DNA from: Rhizomucor pusillus
Lineage: Eukaryota; Mucoromycota; Mucoromycetes; Mucorales; Lichtheimiaceae
Reading direction: 5' to 3'
NCBI GenBank assembly: GCA_900175165.2
Contig: FWWN02000636.1
Span: 7,713 to 24,347 of the forward strand
DNA length: 16,635 nt
Of the stretch, positions 1 to 10,000 are shown one piece after another (positions within the stretch are counted from its first letter, which is position 1; each line of letters begins with the position of its first letter). Under the pieces are notes generated by a model. It was not told the origin of the DNA and searched no databases. It worked only from the letters and a program-made list of their open reading frames with translations. The translations under genes were made by a program, and so were the position numbers.

Positions 1-1
1 T

Positions 2-810
2 GACAAGCCCCTCCGTCTTCCTCTCCAGGATGTCTACAAGATTGGTGGTATCGGTACCGTCCCCGTAGGCCGTGTCGAAACTGGTACCATCAAGGCTGGT
101 ATGGTTGTCACCTTCGCTCCTGCCAACGTGACCACCGAAGTCAAGTCCGTCGAAATGCACCACGAACAGCTCGCTGAGGGTGTTCCCGGTGACAATGTCG
201 GTTTCAACGTCAAGAACGTTTCCGTCAAGGATATCCGCCGTGGTAACGTGTGCTCTGACTCCAAGAACGACCCCGCCAAGGAATCCGCTTCCTTCACTGC
301 TCAGGTCATCGTCTTGAACCACCCAGGTCAGATCTCCGCTGGTTACTCTCCTGTCTTGGATTGCCACACTGCTCACATTGCATGCAAGTTCGCTGAGCTT
401 CTTGAGAAGATTGACCGTCGTTCTGGGTAAGTTGAAAAAAATTGGAGGTCGGAAGTTAAAGTTTCGAATTTGCCATGGTTATCTGAAATTGTCATGGCTA
501 CGCACTTCTTTAACCTTCCTGTACCTCTTGGATTGTTTACATTTTTTTACTTACCTTGCTTTGCTTTCGAAAAATTAGTAAGAAATTGGAAGATAGCCCT
601 AAGGCTGTTAAGAGCGGCGACTCCGCAATTGTCAAGATGATTCCTACCAAGCCCATGTGCGTTGAAGCCTACACTGAATATCCTCCTCTTGGCCGTTTCG
701 CCGTCCGTGACATGCGTCAAACCGTCGCTGTCGGTGTCATCAAGGCCGTCGAGAAGGTTGACAAGTCTGGCAAGGTCACCAAGGCTGCGCAGAAGGCCTC
801 CAAGAAATAA
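2..810 (+). CDS. TEF1: Translation elongation factor EF-1alpha, C-terminal part (5' end outside window)
   Basis: EF-1alpha is the GTPase that delivers aminoacyl-tRNA to the ribosomal A site. The window starts inside the gene: the visible 218 residues cover beta-barrel domains II and III, so the G domain lies upstream. Exon 2-426 reads from [18 protein letters not shown] through [20 protein letters not shown] to KIDRRSG. A 152-nt intron (427-578, GTAAGT to TTAG) splits the Gly codon, and exon 579-810 continues [20 protein letters not shown] to a lysine-rich end, AAQKASKK, then TAA. These are hallmark EF-1alpha strings and the length matches the C-terminal half of a roughly 458-residue protein. 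Third codon positions are strongly biased to C and G, as expected of a very highly expressed gene. No frameshift or internal stop is seen. Identity is certain; only the 5' part is missing. Confidence 0.97.
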
Positions 811-2130
811 GCTCATTATTAAAACTCTTGGTTGCATATTTGAAGGACGCTTGTCTTTGTTTGTACATAAATAAAAAAGAGATTATGTCTGGTCAGGCTA
901 AATACGAGTCTTTATTGGGGCTTGAATAGTTGCATATCCGATGCAGAAATATGCACGGCTTCTGTCACCGCCTCATTGGTCTCCGAACATTCGTTCTTCC
1001 TCGTCATTTCCGAGCCCTTGGATTATTTCTTCATCTTCGACATTTGCGAGGTGCTATATATGTCGCTGCCCTCGTCTCAAGCTTTGTGGTCGTGAGTTGA
1101 TATCGGCATTAGTGAACATATAATTTAGCAAGACTCTGCGCATGTTTTGGCTGGCGTTCATGTCACGGTCTAGGACCTGTAAGCAATAACGAAATGTAAA
1201 GATTAATAAGTAATCCTGCGTCTTGGGATATTCCCATTATGCGTCGATTCTTTTAACCATTTACAACCTGGGCACCATTTTAGCGGATATCTACTTCTCT
1301 TCTATGATCTTTCACAGCCGTGACGATGAAAGACCTTCAGTGACATTCATCCCATGCGTCACTTTTGTAGGCTTAAGCTCTCTTTCGGGGCGTTCAGATG
1401 CCCAATACAAATTCGCCTTCTACGTTGATATAAGCAAGACATGTCTTTTCTCGTCCTCCTTGGCGAGTCAATAAACGTAATCTATCTTCTCTATCGCAAA
1501 AATAATGAATTATTTCTAGGAAATAATCTTGTACATACTACATACTGATGATTACACCTCTCCATACGTCGATCCTGAAACTGTCTTAGGTAGCGTTACA
1601 GCTGGCACAAACGCTGCTTGTTCGAAACTCATCAATCAAAATGATCGGCGTCTTTCGCGCGAGTCTTGCCCGGAAAATCTGTAAAAGTCACGTTAAATTG
1701 TGGATGTAAATTGATACCTTGGTAGAACATTGACTTCCACTAACACATTCTGTTTCTTTCTGTGAAGTCATGAAAGTGACCATCGCCGTAGAGCACAGTG
1801 TCATCTAGCGATGCAAATGCTACTGCTACTTGGTTCTTTCGCGACCGGCAGTACGATACACAATTTAGTGCCAAGCCTCTCCGCTTCGTAGTGCAGGAAA
1901 CCAGAGATGTATCTCATCGAGTTAGCAAGGAAGCGAGACGTTACCCTTCTTGGGTGTTCAGCAATGTTTGAGATATTAATATTTGCAAAAGAGTTTTCAA
2001 ATGCTTGACTATGCAGTCTACATTTATACGTTAGTAAAGAGGTGGAGCTCTTTTTAAAAATATTTGCAGGTAATAATTATCAAACTCGTGTATGAGTCGC
2101 AAATCCATGCTTGCTTCTTCAACTGGATTA
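811..2130. other. Gene-free intergenic stretch
   Basis: After the EF-1alpha 3' UTR I see no protein-like reading frame on either strand. The plus-strand ORFs near 941-1123 and 1223-1474 have no recognisable motif, unbiased codons and no convincing start. No tRNA-like stem set, terminal repeat or obvious tandem array was noticed. The stretch ends exactly at the left end of the Tigger-type element. Confidence 0.5.
870..875 (+). terminator. Poly(A) signal AATAAA of the EF-1alpha gene
   Basis: A canonical AATAAA lies 60 nt after the EF-1alpha stop codon, a normal spacing for a short fungal 3' UTR. Confidence 0.6.
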
Positions 2131-2141
2131 CAATGGACCCC

Positions 2142-2204
2142 CGTTAATTTCAATGGTCCCGTGGAAGCCAAAAAGTTGAAGTTAGCCGGTCTTTGAAATT
2201 AACG
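2142..2204. repeat. Subterminal inverted repeat inside the Tigger-type element
   Basis: CGTTAATTTCAA at 2142-2153 is repeated as its exact reverse complement at 2193-2204. This gives a 12-bp inverted pair near the left end, overlapping the terminal repeat. A related TTTGAAATTA also occurs near the right end, around 2858-2868. Subterminal repeats of this sort often serve as transposase binding sites; that role is inferred. Confidence 0.6.
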
Positions 2205-2323
2205 ATCAGACACCATGTCGCTGCGTTCCCGATGTTTCAGCATCGGAAGATTTTAGTCCTAACATAATCGCTTTTCGACAAAACACAGTGTCAGCAGTGA
2301 TCTCGATTCGGCAGGCCTAGACT

Positions 2324-2804
2324 AAGGTCAAGCCAGAGACGATTCAAAATTGCTGGTACACCGCCATTTTATCGCCAACAGGGCAGACTTTGCCGGCAGT
2401 CGACATCGCAGAGCATTAGCGTGAGCAGGCTTTGAAGATCAATAGCCATGCGCAGGAGATTTTCGGCGCCGAAGCCGTCGAAGTAGAGAATATCGACTTC
2501 GACCCAAAAGAAGAAAAGTCTGCAGTGCATCAGAATCTGACAGACGAAGAGAATATAGAATTTGAATTTGTACGCCATTCTGATGATAACGATGTCGATG
2601 CGGATAGCTCGAGTACTGTCAAAGAACTCTCGCCAACAGGGCCTCCTGCAGTTTCCGATGCCGAGAAACTGCGCCGTGTCAACAGTATTGAAATTTCTCG
2701 TGAACGACGAAGATAGCCAAGCACTGTTTGAAAACCTGCGTCAGCTGCGCGATCGTCTTCGTTTCAGGGCTAATACTGGCAAGCAATCATTGCTTATATC
2801 GTAG
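2324..2804 (+). pseudogene. Tigger/pogo transposase C-terminal remnant
   Basis: The frame starting at 2324 reads KVKPETIQNCW at 2324-2356, the typical motif just after the DDE domain in Tigger/jerky-type transposases (consensus like VKPETIQNCWRHTGIL). It then reads YTAIL. The codon two before this run is TAG (2318-2320) where relatives carry Trp, and a second in-frame TAG sits at 2417-2419. After that an acidic tail runs to SDAEKLRRVN near 2690. A frameshift near 2690 moves the continuation (FLVNDEDSQALFENLRQLRD, then RLRFRANTG) to another frame, which ends with TAG at 2802-2804. Two stops plus a frameshift show long inactivity. The catalytic domain is not present in the window. Confidence 0.82.
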
Positions 2805-2982
2805 TTTCCCCTGCAATAAAAATAAGATCGGTTAAGACTTCAACACAACCCCTTTGCTTTGAAATTAGAAATTAAGCGAAAGCTGAAAACTTTTCCTAAG
2901 TTTTCGGGTCGTTCTTCCAAAAGTTGGGAATTTATCAGATTTTTGAAATTATAATGATTGAAAATAACGGGGGTCCACTGTA

Positions 2983-5595
2983 TGCGCAATAAGATGACAA
3001 CGATAACGGCTTGGAAGCATTTGAGTACTGCTTTAACTAAGCCCATTGTATAGATACTTTACATGCTTACCACACGTTTGTGGTGCTTGACGCAACCGTA
3101 AATCATGTCTTTCTTGGGAGTGGCGGAAGTAGCTTGTCCAGACTCGTACCAAGTATCTTTTCGAGTTTAAAGCTAGATGATTTTTCAAGCTTTAGGCAGA
3201 TTTATCAGATGTACTATGTAGACGAAACGCGTCACAGCTTTATGCAGATTCAAGCTTACTAGGTATTGCTTCCCTTCGCCCAAACTTGCTTCTCACCGAT
3301 GGCGTAGAGTTGCATTTCCGAAATCTGGGGCTCGTATAATGCTTCAGGTACTAACAACTGTCCTTCTTCAGCATAGCTCTGCCTATATGACGTATATTTA
3401 TACATCATTTATGTCCACTGTTTTCTGGCAACTTGGAAAAAGTTTTCAAATTTTAAGGCGAGGTGTGCAAATTGCTCGTCCTCAGTTTGTCGATCTGACT
3501 CAATGTCAGTCTGTCTGTCAAATCCCCAAAAGTTTAAATGTGGCACAATGCTTACCCTCGATGTAGGTGACAGCGTACAATACCGGAAAGCATTTTCCCA
3601 GTAGTTGATTGAGTATCAGAGGACGGCTGTCTACAAGGCCACCTTCGTCGAGCCATCGGAGGACGTCAAGGTTAACGAAATCGTATGTACACAACGAATT
3701 GCAATGTAATCCTCAGCAAGCCCTCGAAATGTATTCTATCCAAATAAAATCAAGATTGGGTCCAAAGTAGCCCCACATGCTTACAGGCATACCATTAGAG
3801 CCCAATAGGGCTCTCTAACGATTGACTTCAATTTGCAAGCTCTAGTGGAAGTACGCATTGGACATCTTAGGACCTAGTCAATCATGTGCAGGTCTCGATT
3901 TTCTTCAGGTTCTTCCTGGTTTATTATGGAATCAAGAACCATCTGTTGGTGGTTTGCTGTAACTTGCGGTGGAGGGATTAGTAGCTGTTGGATATCCATT
4001 TTGCTGATAAGAAAACGGGAAGAGAGAGACAAGATATTTCGAAGGCTGCGTAATCACGACGTGAATCAAAATCAAAACAACTGTGTCTGCCTTCGTAATT
4101 GTTTTCCAAGATGTCTTACAAAGCATACTGCTGTATAGACTTGTACATTTACAAGAATTTACATAGGAAATACCAAATGCAATTGCAATAATAAGATCCA
4201 TCTTAAGCAACATTGGCCAAGACTTAAAGATTATAATGTCGAATGTGTTCGCATATCCGTTGAGTGACACCGATCATCGAACAATGAACAAATTTAATGC
4301 TCGAATGAGATAAATCAAATACTGTATCTGTGTTAAGTTCAGAAGCGAGGAAAAGGAATGCACCAAAGCAATGCTCTTCTGCAAATCGTTAGTATAAATA
4401 TTGATACGTTCGATATCACTTGTATGTCCAAAAGCTTATTTTCACTCTCGCTGACCATCAAGTCGGTACGTTCATTTCCAGAGATCATTCCTATCGATGT
4501 CACGTATAAAACCAACAGGTATAAAACACCTTTCATCCAGCTGCGGCTGCCTGGCTAACCGGGCGTTTGTTGGTAGACATTCTAGTCTCCCTTGCGACGA
4601 TGGTGGTGCATATTCACGTTGTTTACCCGACTCCCAAGTTGGCCATGTAGTTGCTGCATACACTGCAGTGTCATCTTCACCTCCTGTTCCTGTATGGGTA
4701 TTTGCTTTGACAGACAGAAAGTGACCACTGTTGGACATACTAATCGCGTTGCTGATGAACGAGGTTGACACCAGCCATACGAATGAATAGATAAGATGAA
4801 GAAAAGGTAGAAAAAGCGAAAAAAAGGTTATGACCGAGAGGATTCCGTCATTCAAAAGCCCTTACGAACGGGGGCGATCGAAATCCTATTTTACGCAGCG
4901 CTTGAACAAAGAAAGGATGGGAATAAAGATGATCCCTTATGAACATTTTCAATCTGAAAGCATGCCTTTGTGCTGTAAACTGCATTCTTTAACATCTCCT
5001 GCACATCGACTAGATAGGCAGTTATCGTCTATCCGAAGAAGAAATTCCCATCTTGTGTTTTGAACGTAGTTTTCCAAACCTATCGTATCGATCAATAGTT
5101 TGCTTGAATACCATGCTCGCGAGGCGTCGTTGCTGCCGAGAATTACACGGGTAGAGATGTTTGCAACGTCCCTGGATTCTTGTTCGTGTGGATTCCACGC
5201 TTCCTCACTCGAGACTGTACGTCAAAATTCGTTTTAGAAGCAGGAGTCTGAAAAATCATTGGCTGTCTGCGATGTGGTCGCACAAAAGTAGCAAAACAGC
5301 GAAATGCATTGCAATCTCAAAATGATAATCATTACAGCGGCTTTTATTCCAGTTGACTTTGCTCCAGAATAGTGTGAAATAGTGTGATAAATTGAAATAT
5401 AAGTTTGCATTTATTGATAGTATTCTATTTTGCCGTTTCGATGAGAAGAAACTGGCCGAGTTGCAAAAGTGCATTTTTGTGCATAAAAACGAAAACACTG
5501 GTTTCCAAATTTGGAACGTCGAACGGGGAGCCGGCTAATTACATGGCGGCAACGGCTCTCTTTATGCAAAGCACACTCTCTTGATCTGTTTAGTA
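2983..5595. other. Long intergenic region with no secure gene
   Basis: This 2.6-kb stretch between the transposon and the bHLH gene has only short ORFs without recognisable domains. Items worth noting are a 26-codon exon-like run at 3605-3682, a GC-rich hairpin at 3797-3814 and a minus-strand ORF at 4472-4855. That ORF has an ATG at 4855 and a hydrophobic N-terminus (FFSLFLPFLHLIYSF), possibly a signal peptide or membrane anchor. There is also a 10-bp tandem duplication at 5368-5387. The last few hundred bases presumably hold the bHLH promoter, but I see no decisive promoter motif. Confidence 0.45.
3797..3814. repeat. Short perfect hairpin AGAGCCC-AATA-GGGCTCT
   Basis: Seven-base arms at 3797-3803 and 3808-3814 flank a 4-base loop. 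Pairing extends by TTA/TAA outside the arms (3795-3797 with 3816-3818) across one bulged C at 3815. It does not fall in any recognised gene. It might be an inverted-repeat tip of a small mobile element or chance. Confidence 0.5.
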
Positions 5596-6464
5596 ATGTC
5601 TTCTCATTTACCACCTTCTCAGCAGCAGCAGTCAAATTCAAGACTGCGGAATCCAATACAATACACAATGCACCAACCGAAACTGTCTCATGTACCGCAT
5701 CCAGTCTCCCTGAGTCATCAGGCAGGACCAGACGGGAACGTTGCACACCAAGATTTGTTCGAAGGTGATTCTTTTACACAGCCGACGTTTTATCCAGCAA
5801 CAGGTCCGTTGGACGACCTGGAAGATGTAGACTACCAAACAGGAATGGCTTCTTATCGACAGCAGCAGCAGCAGCGGTCGTCGATTCCATATCAATCACC
5901 TCCTTCCCAATATTCTGTGGGAGCAGAGCACGATCCTTGGTTCGGCTCTCCACCTGGTTTTGGAATGGACCATCCTGCCTCGCTAGCAATGTCTGCACCT
6001 GCAAACATTAGCATGGGAACCTCACCGCCGTCCTTTTTTATGCCTCCTCAAGTATCATCATCATCCGGGCCGCAGAGCTTCGAAGACGACTACAATGTCC
6101 AAATAAAGTAAGTGTAGTTTGAAATGACACCATTCACCGGTTCTGACATAACCGCTATCACTTTTATAGCCTGCAAGCAGTTATGGAGAAGCGAAGGCGG
6201 CGAAGGGAATCGCACAATGCAGTTGAACGCCGAAGACGTGACACCATTAATGAACGTATTAACGAGCTGGGTACCTTGTTGCCTGAATCTATGCTGGACA
6301 GCACTGGTCCCAACAAGCCTAACAAGGGTGTTATCTTGAAAAAATCAGTCGAGCACATTCGATTCTTGCAACAGGAGATGCAGACTTACCAAGCACGCAT
6401 ACAGAATTTGGAGAACATCCTGCGCTCGTATCAGGAGAAACAGCAGCAGCAGCAAAACAAATGA
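5596..6464 (+). CDS. bHLH leucine-zipper transcription factor (E-box binding class)
   Basis: A 268-residue nuclear DNA-binding protein is encoded in exons 5596-6107 and 6170-6464, with a 62-nt GTAAGT...TATAG intron. Residues 1-170 are low-complexity, rich in Gln, Ser and Pro (QQQQ at 9-12, QQQQQ in the middle), a likely transactivation region. The basic region RRRRESHNAVERRRRD lies near 180-195. His186, Glu190 and Arg194 sit in the H-E-R spacing that reads CACGTG. Helix 1 (INERINELGTLLP) and helix 2 (KGVILKKSVEHIRFLQQ, 223-239) are separated by a loop of about 12 residues. A short zipper follows with L237, Y244, L251 and Y258 at heptads. The protein ends QEKQQQQQNK. It resembles the fungal Rtg3-like and animal TFE/USF-type factors more than Pho4. 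The ATG at 5596 is the first in its open frame. Intron retention would stop translation at 6109-6111, before the bHLH domain. Exact orthology is unknown. Confidence 0.93.
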
Positions 6465-6914
6465 TGTGTTTGGAAATCATCTTGCATACTTCTTGTTCAC
6501 TTTATAAACAGACATTATATATATCTATATCACCCTACGGCGTTATCTAAATATGTATACAACCCGCCTTCTTCCACATAGCGTAGTATTATCTAGCACA
6601 CTCTCCCCGTTCCCCATTCCCAGCAGAGGTTTTTGAGCTCCCCCCCTCTCTCGCTCTCTTGTTTAGGTTTCAATACTCTCGTATATATATGTTCTTCTTT
6701 CTTGAATCACGGCTTATCACAACTGTTTGTTTGTTGCAGATAGAAAGTTTGGATACTGTGGTATGCGAACTTATGGTTCAATTTTTAGAAAGATTAGAAG
6801 CTACAATACTGATACATCAATGGAGCAGAAAAAAATGGTGATAAATATATAGAATGTATAGCGAATTTGACAATAAAAAAGGAAGGGGAAAAAGATGGGG
6901 GCAGATACGTAAAA
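6465..6914. other. Convergent intergenic region between the bHLH and phosphate transporter genes
   Basis: Both flanking genes end here, so the 450 bp should hold two 3' UTRs. Visible features are an AT-rich TATATA run near 6515-6530, a pyrimidine tract around 6637-6662 and a plus-strand AATAAA at 6872-6877. The last would give the bHLH mRNA a roughly 400-nt 3' UTR if used. The plus-strand ORF at 6659-6841 has no ATG-supported protein character and is probably non-coding. Confidence 0.5.
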
Positions 6915-8608
6915 TTAGTATGCTTCCTTGGTAACGCTGTTGTCAGAGGCGGCTGCGCGAGTTTGAGTGCCATCAGTCTCGCCAGACAGCTCTTCCAAGG
7001 TCTTGCCCTTGGTTTCAGGAATTAAGAATGAGGAGAAAATACCAGTCAACATGAAGAAGGCGAAGATTTCAAGCAAGTGGTCGATAAAGGCATCCTTGCC
7101 ACCAATGTCCTTGAGAAGACCAAAGCCAACCTGTGCAATGATAGAGCCGATCTTGCCAGAAGCAGCCGAGATACCGTGTGCGGTTGATCGGTAGCGAGTA
7201 GGGAAGCATTCACCAGGGACAATGAAGGTGGTAGTGTTAGGACCCCAGTTGAAGAAGACCTGGGTGAGAGTGTACAAGAAAATGAAGAGGCCGACAGAAG
7301 TGTTGAGAATGGGGTGGTAGGCAAAACCAAGAATGATAAAGAAAGTGGTAAGCATAATGAAGCCCATAATCTGGATGGTCTTGCGGCCCATGTAGTCGAT
7401 AGTGAAGACGGAGATCCAGTAACCAGGAACGGAACCGAGCAATTGGATGATCAAGTTACCAAGGCAGACCTTGAGGATAGCATCGTAAGCATCGGCACCG
7501 CCGGCGAAACCGATGTTCTTCAATATGATAGAGTTGTTCAAGCCCAAACCATACCAGGCAACGTCCAGCGCAAACCAGGAGTAGGCAGTACCGAACAGCA
7601 TGAGAGCGTTTCTGCGTTGACCAAAGAAGTTGAAAAAGTCGGACCAGGAAGCCTTGGGGGTAGCATCTTCGTCACGAGCAATAGCAACATTGTCGCTGTA
7701 GTCACCAGCAGCAGCGCCATGCTCAATGAAAGCCTTGGCATCGAGGATACCCTTTTCAATCTTTTGCTCGACGTCCATGGTGTAGCGGGGAGTTTCGGGA
7801 ATGGTCAAACGGTAGTAGAGAGCAATGCAGCCGGGAACAGCACCGAGACCAATGACGATACGCCAGACATAGTCGAGGTATTGAGTATCGTACTGGATGG
7901 CGCTCTTGTAGGCAGCTGTGACGCAAAGACCTACAATACTAGCAGCAACTTGACCGAAACCTTGCATGGCAAAGACAGCAGCCATCATTGCACCGCGGCG
8001 CTTGGTAGTAGCGAATTCAGAAGTGATGACAGAAGACAATGGATAGTCGCCACCGATACCGATACCGACAATGACACGCCAGAACGTGACAACGGCCCAG
8101 AAGGAACTGGCTTTGCTGTTACCAGCAAGGGTCTGACCGACAGTACCGATGATAATGATGATCAACTCGACACCGTACATACGCTTACGACCGACGCGGT
8201 CCGCCAACCAACCGAACAAAAGTTGACCAACAACAGTACCGCAGGACATGGAAACCTTGATAGCGGTGTCGACATTGTGGGGCGTGGTGTTACCCTGCTC
8301 GCTCCAGTAAACATAACCAATCATTGCAGAGACCAGGTTGATAGCAAAGATATCGTACGCATCAGTGAAGAAACCAATACCAGAGACAATACATGCGCGA
8401 ATATGGAACCAGCCAAACTTGGCGTCGTCAAACTAGTCGAAGTTTTTTTCAGTGATCCATTTTTAAAATGAATTTTGATAAGATTTATACATACCTCTTG
8501 CAAAGCCAGGCGACGACGTTCGATAGCCTCGAGGCCATAGGTTTCTTTAGTGGCGAAGGACTGCTCAACAGTCTGGGTAGTAGTCATCTCCTGGGTAGGT
8601 CTCACCAT
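6915..8608 (-). CDS. PHO84: High-affinity H+/inorganic phosphate symporter (PHO84/PHT1-type, major facilitator superfamily)
   Basis: A plasma-membrane transporter importing phosphate with protons. Two exons, 8608-8495 and 8432-6915, with a 62-nt intron (GTATGT...CTAG), encode 543 residues, the usual family length with 12 membrane helices. Key sites are present: GFFTDAYD in helix 1 (Asp62, Asp65), the MFS motif GWLADRVGRKR (112-122) and the PHT1 signature GGDYPLSSVITSE (165-177, with Asp167 and Tyr168). Gln195 and WFALDVAWYG (Trp324, Asp328, Tyr332) keep the W-x3-D-x3-Y spacing of the phosphate site in the structurally known fungal transporter PiPT. FFNWGPN supplies the binding Asn. PETKGKTLEEL lies near the C-terminus. 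The central loop (about 255-305) is hydrophilic. The start at 8608 follows a pyrimidine-rich leader; a second in-frame ATG at 8587 would shorten the protein by seven residues. The gene is convergent with the bHLH gene. No defects seen. Confidence 0.96.
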
Positions 8609-8704
8609 GAGTTGAGAGGGAGAAGATAAGAGTGAAGGAAAGAAGAGAGAGACAAAAGTCTATCCGAAAATGCTCGAAATAGCTTCCAGTTACCTTATTC
8701 TTTT

Positions 8705-8712
8705 TATTTATA
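8705..8712 (-). promoter_or_regulatory. TATA box and pyrimidine-rich leader of the phosphate transporter gene
   Basis: On the minus strand TATAAATA lies about 97 nt before the transporter ATG. Between it and the ATG (8612-8656) the coding strand is a CT-rich tract, a common leader in strongly expressed fungal genes. The arrangement supports 8608 as the start codon. Confidence 0.6.
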
Positions 8713-9166
8713 CTCGTATGAGTGGAACTTTGAAGTTGCGCGGTTTCTCTATCAATCAAGTAAAATTAGCCGCACTTGGCACTTTTGTTTCATGGGCGAC
8801 TCTTCGCCTATCGTTTCCAGCATGTGGACTGCCGTGGTCGCTCATTGTCGGGTGACACGGACCTTGCCCATGTTGTATGTCTTGGACAAGCTGGCCAATC
8901 GCAATGCACATTTCGTCCATGCCGACGTCTCTTGATCTCGTTTGAAATATTTTGATCTGAAAAAGCAATTCCAAGGATTCTTGACTTTCGAAAATTGCCT
9001 TGAATGTGCAATTGTCAGCATTTTGTTGTCGTGATCGCTGTATCATTCAAATTTAAGATTTTGGCACCTGTCGATCACACATTGTAGCAAATTAGGACAT
9101 GGCAAGGAAAATGGACAGGAAATGTATACATGTTATGCAGCCCCATTCTTTCAAAGGTTAGCAAGA

Positions 9167-9172
9167 CACGTG
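9167..9172. promoter_or_regulatory. E-box CACGTG (in CACGTGGG context) upstream of the phosphate transporter
   Basis: The palindrome CACGTG followed by GG sits about 560 bp upstream of the transporter ATG. CACGTGGG is the form best bound by yeast Pho4 in phosphate-regulated promoters, and CACGTG is also the predicted target of the bHLH protein at 5596-6464. It is the only CACGTG I noticed in this promoter region. Function is inferred from position and sequence; a six-base palindrome can occur by chance. Confidence 0.4.
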
Positions 9173-9962
9173 GGCTGTCGTTCCCAGATCTCTACCCAAG
9201 ATTTTGGTTGCAGCTCAGTGCGGAGCAGATTGATGGAACTGCCGTCGTACAGGCGGCTTAGCAAGGAACCAACCCGAATGAGACAGGCAAGCTTGTCCAA
9301 ACACTCTTTCTATCTTAAGTAGGAACGGAAGAGAAAACTCGTCTGATTCGAGTCATTGTTGCCGGCTATATTATATTACAGTTGCCACCGATGTGTATGT
9401 ATCATCAGACCATCCGTTGCTTTTCGCCTTGCGAAAGCGCGGGTGTAGTAAACTCGCAGGAACATTATTCAATCAGATCCGGCTAGCTGCAGCCTGCCTG
9501 TACATATAGTCTCCATCTTCCTTTAGATGTTGAGATACAAGCCAAGCGTCACAATAGCGGGAAACTGCTACCCGAGGCGGCCAGGTAAAACAATACTGTC
9601 CTTTATAGCGTTAGCTGCGATGCTTTGTCTTTACAGTCTAACCGTTACGGTGAACGTCATACTTGGAAGGAAACAAACTGGAGATGCATTGTGTGCTTGT
9701 TTTAAACTGGTATTATCTATGATCAATACAGCCTTTACCGGATCCGTTCTCTCACCCATGGGCAGGTTTACACACGCATTTCGGAAGAATAGATTTACCA
9801 TTCATCACTTCCATTGACCATTCAGGCCGAGATATGCTTATTGGAGCTGGTAGAACCATGTCAGTGCGTTACATTATTATTACACTTTAAAAGCCTACGA
9901 TACGCGTACGTTTGAAAACGATCAAAACGCATTCCTAAAAGGCATATATCATTTTTACAGAC

Positions 9963-10000
9963 AAGCGCTTTCGCGCTCGCTTCGCTCACTACGCTTGGTG
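9963..10000. repeat. GC-rich palindrome-prone segment (CAAGCG ... CGCTTG)
   Basis: CAAGCG near the left end and CGCTTG near the right end are reverse complements. Between them are the shorter palindrome GCGCTTTCGCGC and the run GCTTCGCTCACTACGC. A similar GCTTCG/CGAAGC-rich stretch recurs at about 12426-12478. The base composition contrasts with the AT-rich surroundings. It may be a remnant of a dispersed repeat. Confidence 0.4.

Larger units (their letters stand above)
2131..2980 (+). mobile_element. Internally deleted Tigger/pogo (Tc1/mariner superfamily) DNA transposon
   Basis: Both ends read inward CARTGGACCCCCGTTAWTTT, with R=A on the left (2131) and G on the right (ending at 2980). By eye the first 24 bases match with two differences. 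Each end is flanked by TA (2129-2130 and 2981-2982), the target site duplicated by this superfamily. The 850-bp length is far below a full autonomous element (about 2 kb or more). Inside is only the degraded C-terminal part of a transposase (see 2324-2804). The N-terminal DNA-binding domains and the DDE catalytic core are absent, so the copy cannot move by itself. Family assignment rests on the repeat sequence, the TA duplication and the transposase motif together. Confidence 0.88.

Noticed and set aside
1612..1640. Possible tRNA T-arm around TTCGAAACTC
   Set aside because: No matching stem, anticodon arm or acceptor stem could be drawn around it.
5411..5746. Minus-strand ORFs overlapping the bHLH gene start
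   Set aside because: They are shadows opposite a well-supported exon and have no recognisable domains.
7314..8471. Long plus-strand ORF of 385 codons opposite the transporter gene
   Set aside because: It is the antisense shadow of the codon-biased phosphate transporter exon. It runs through the intron and shows no protein family features.
8756..9046. Minus-strand 96-codon ORF directly upstream of the transporter
   Set aside because: It lies in the promoter interval, has ordinary composition and no motif. It overlaps a second ORF in another frame equally well.
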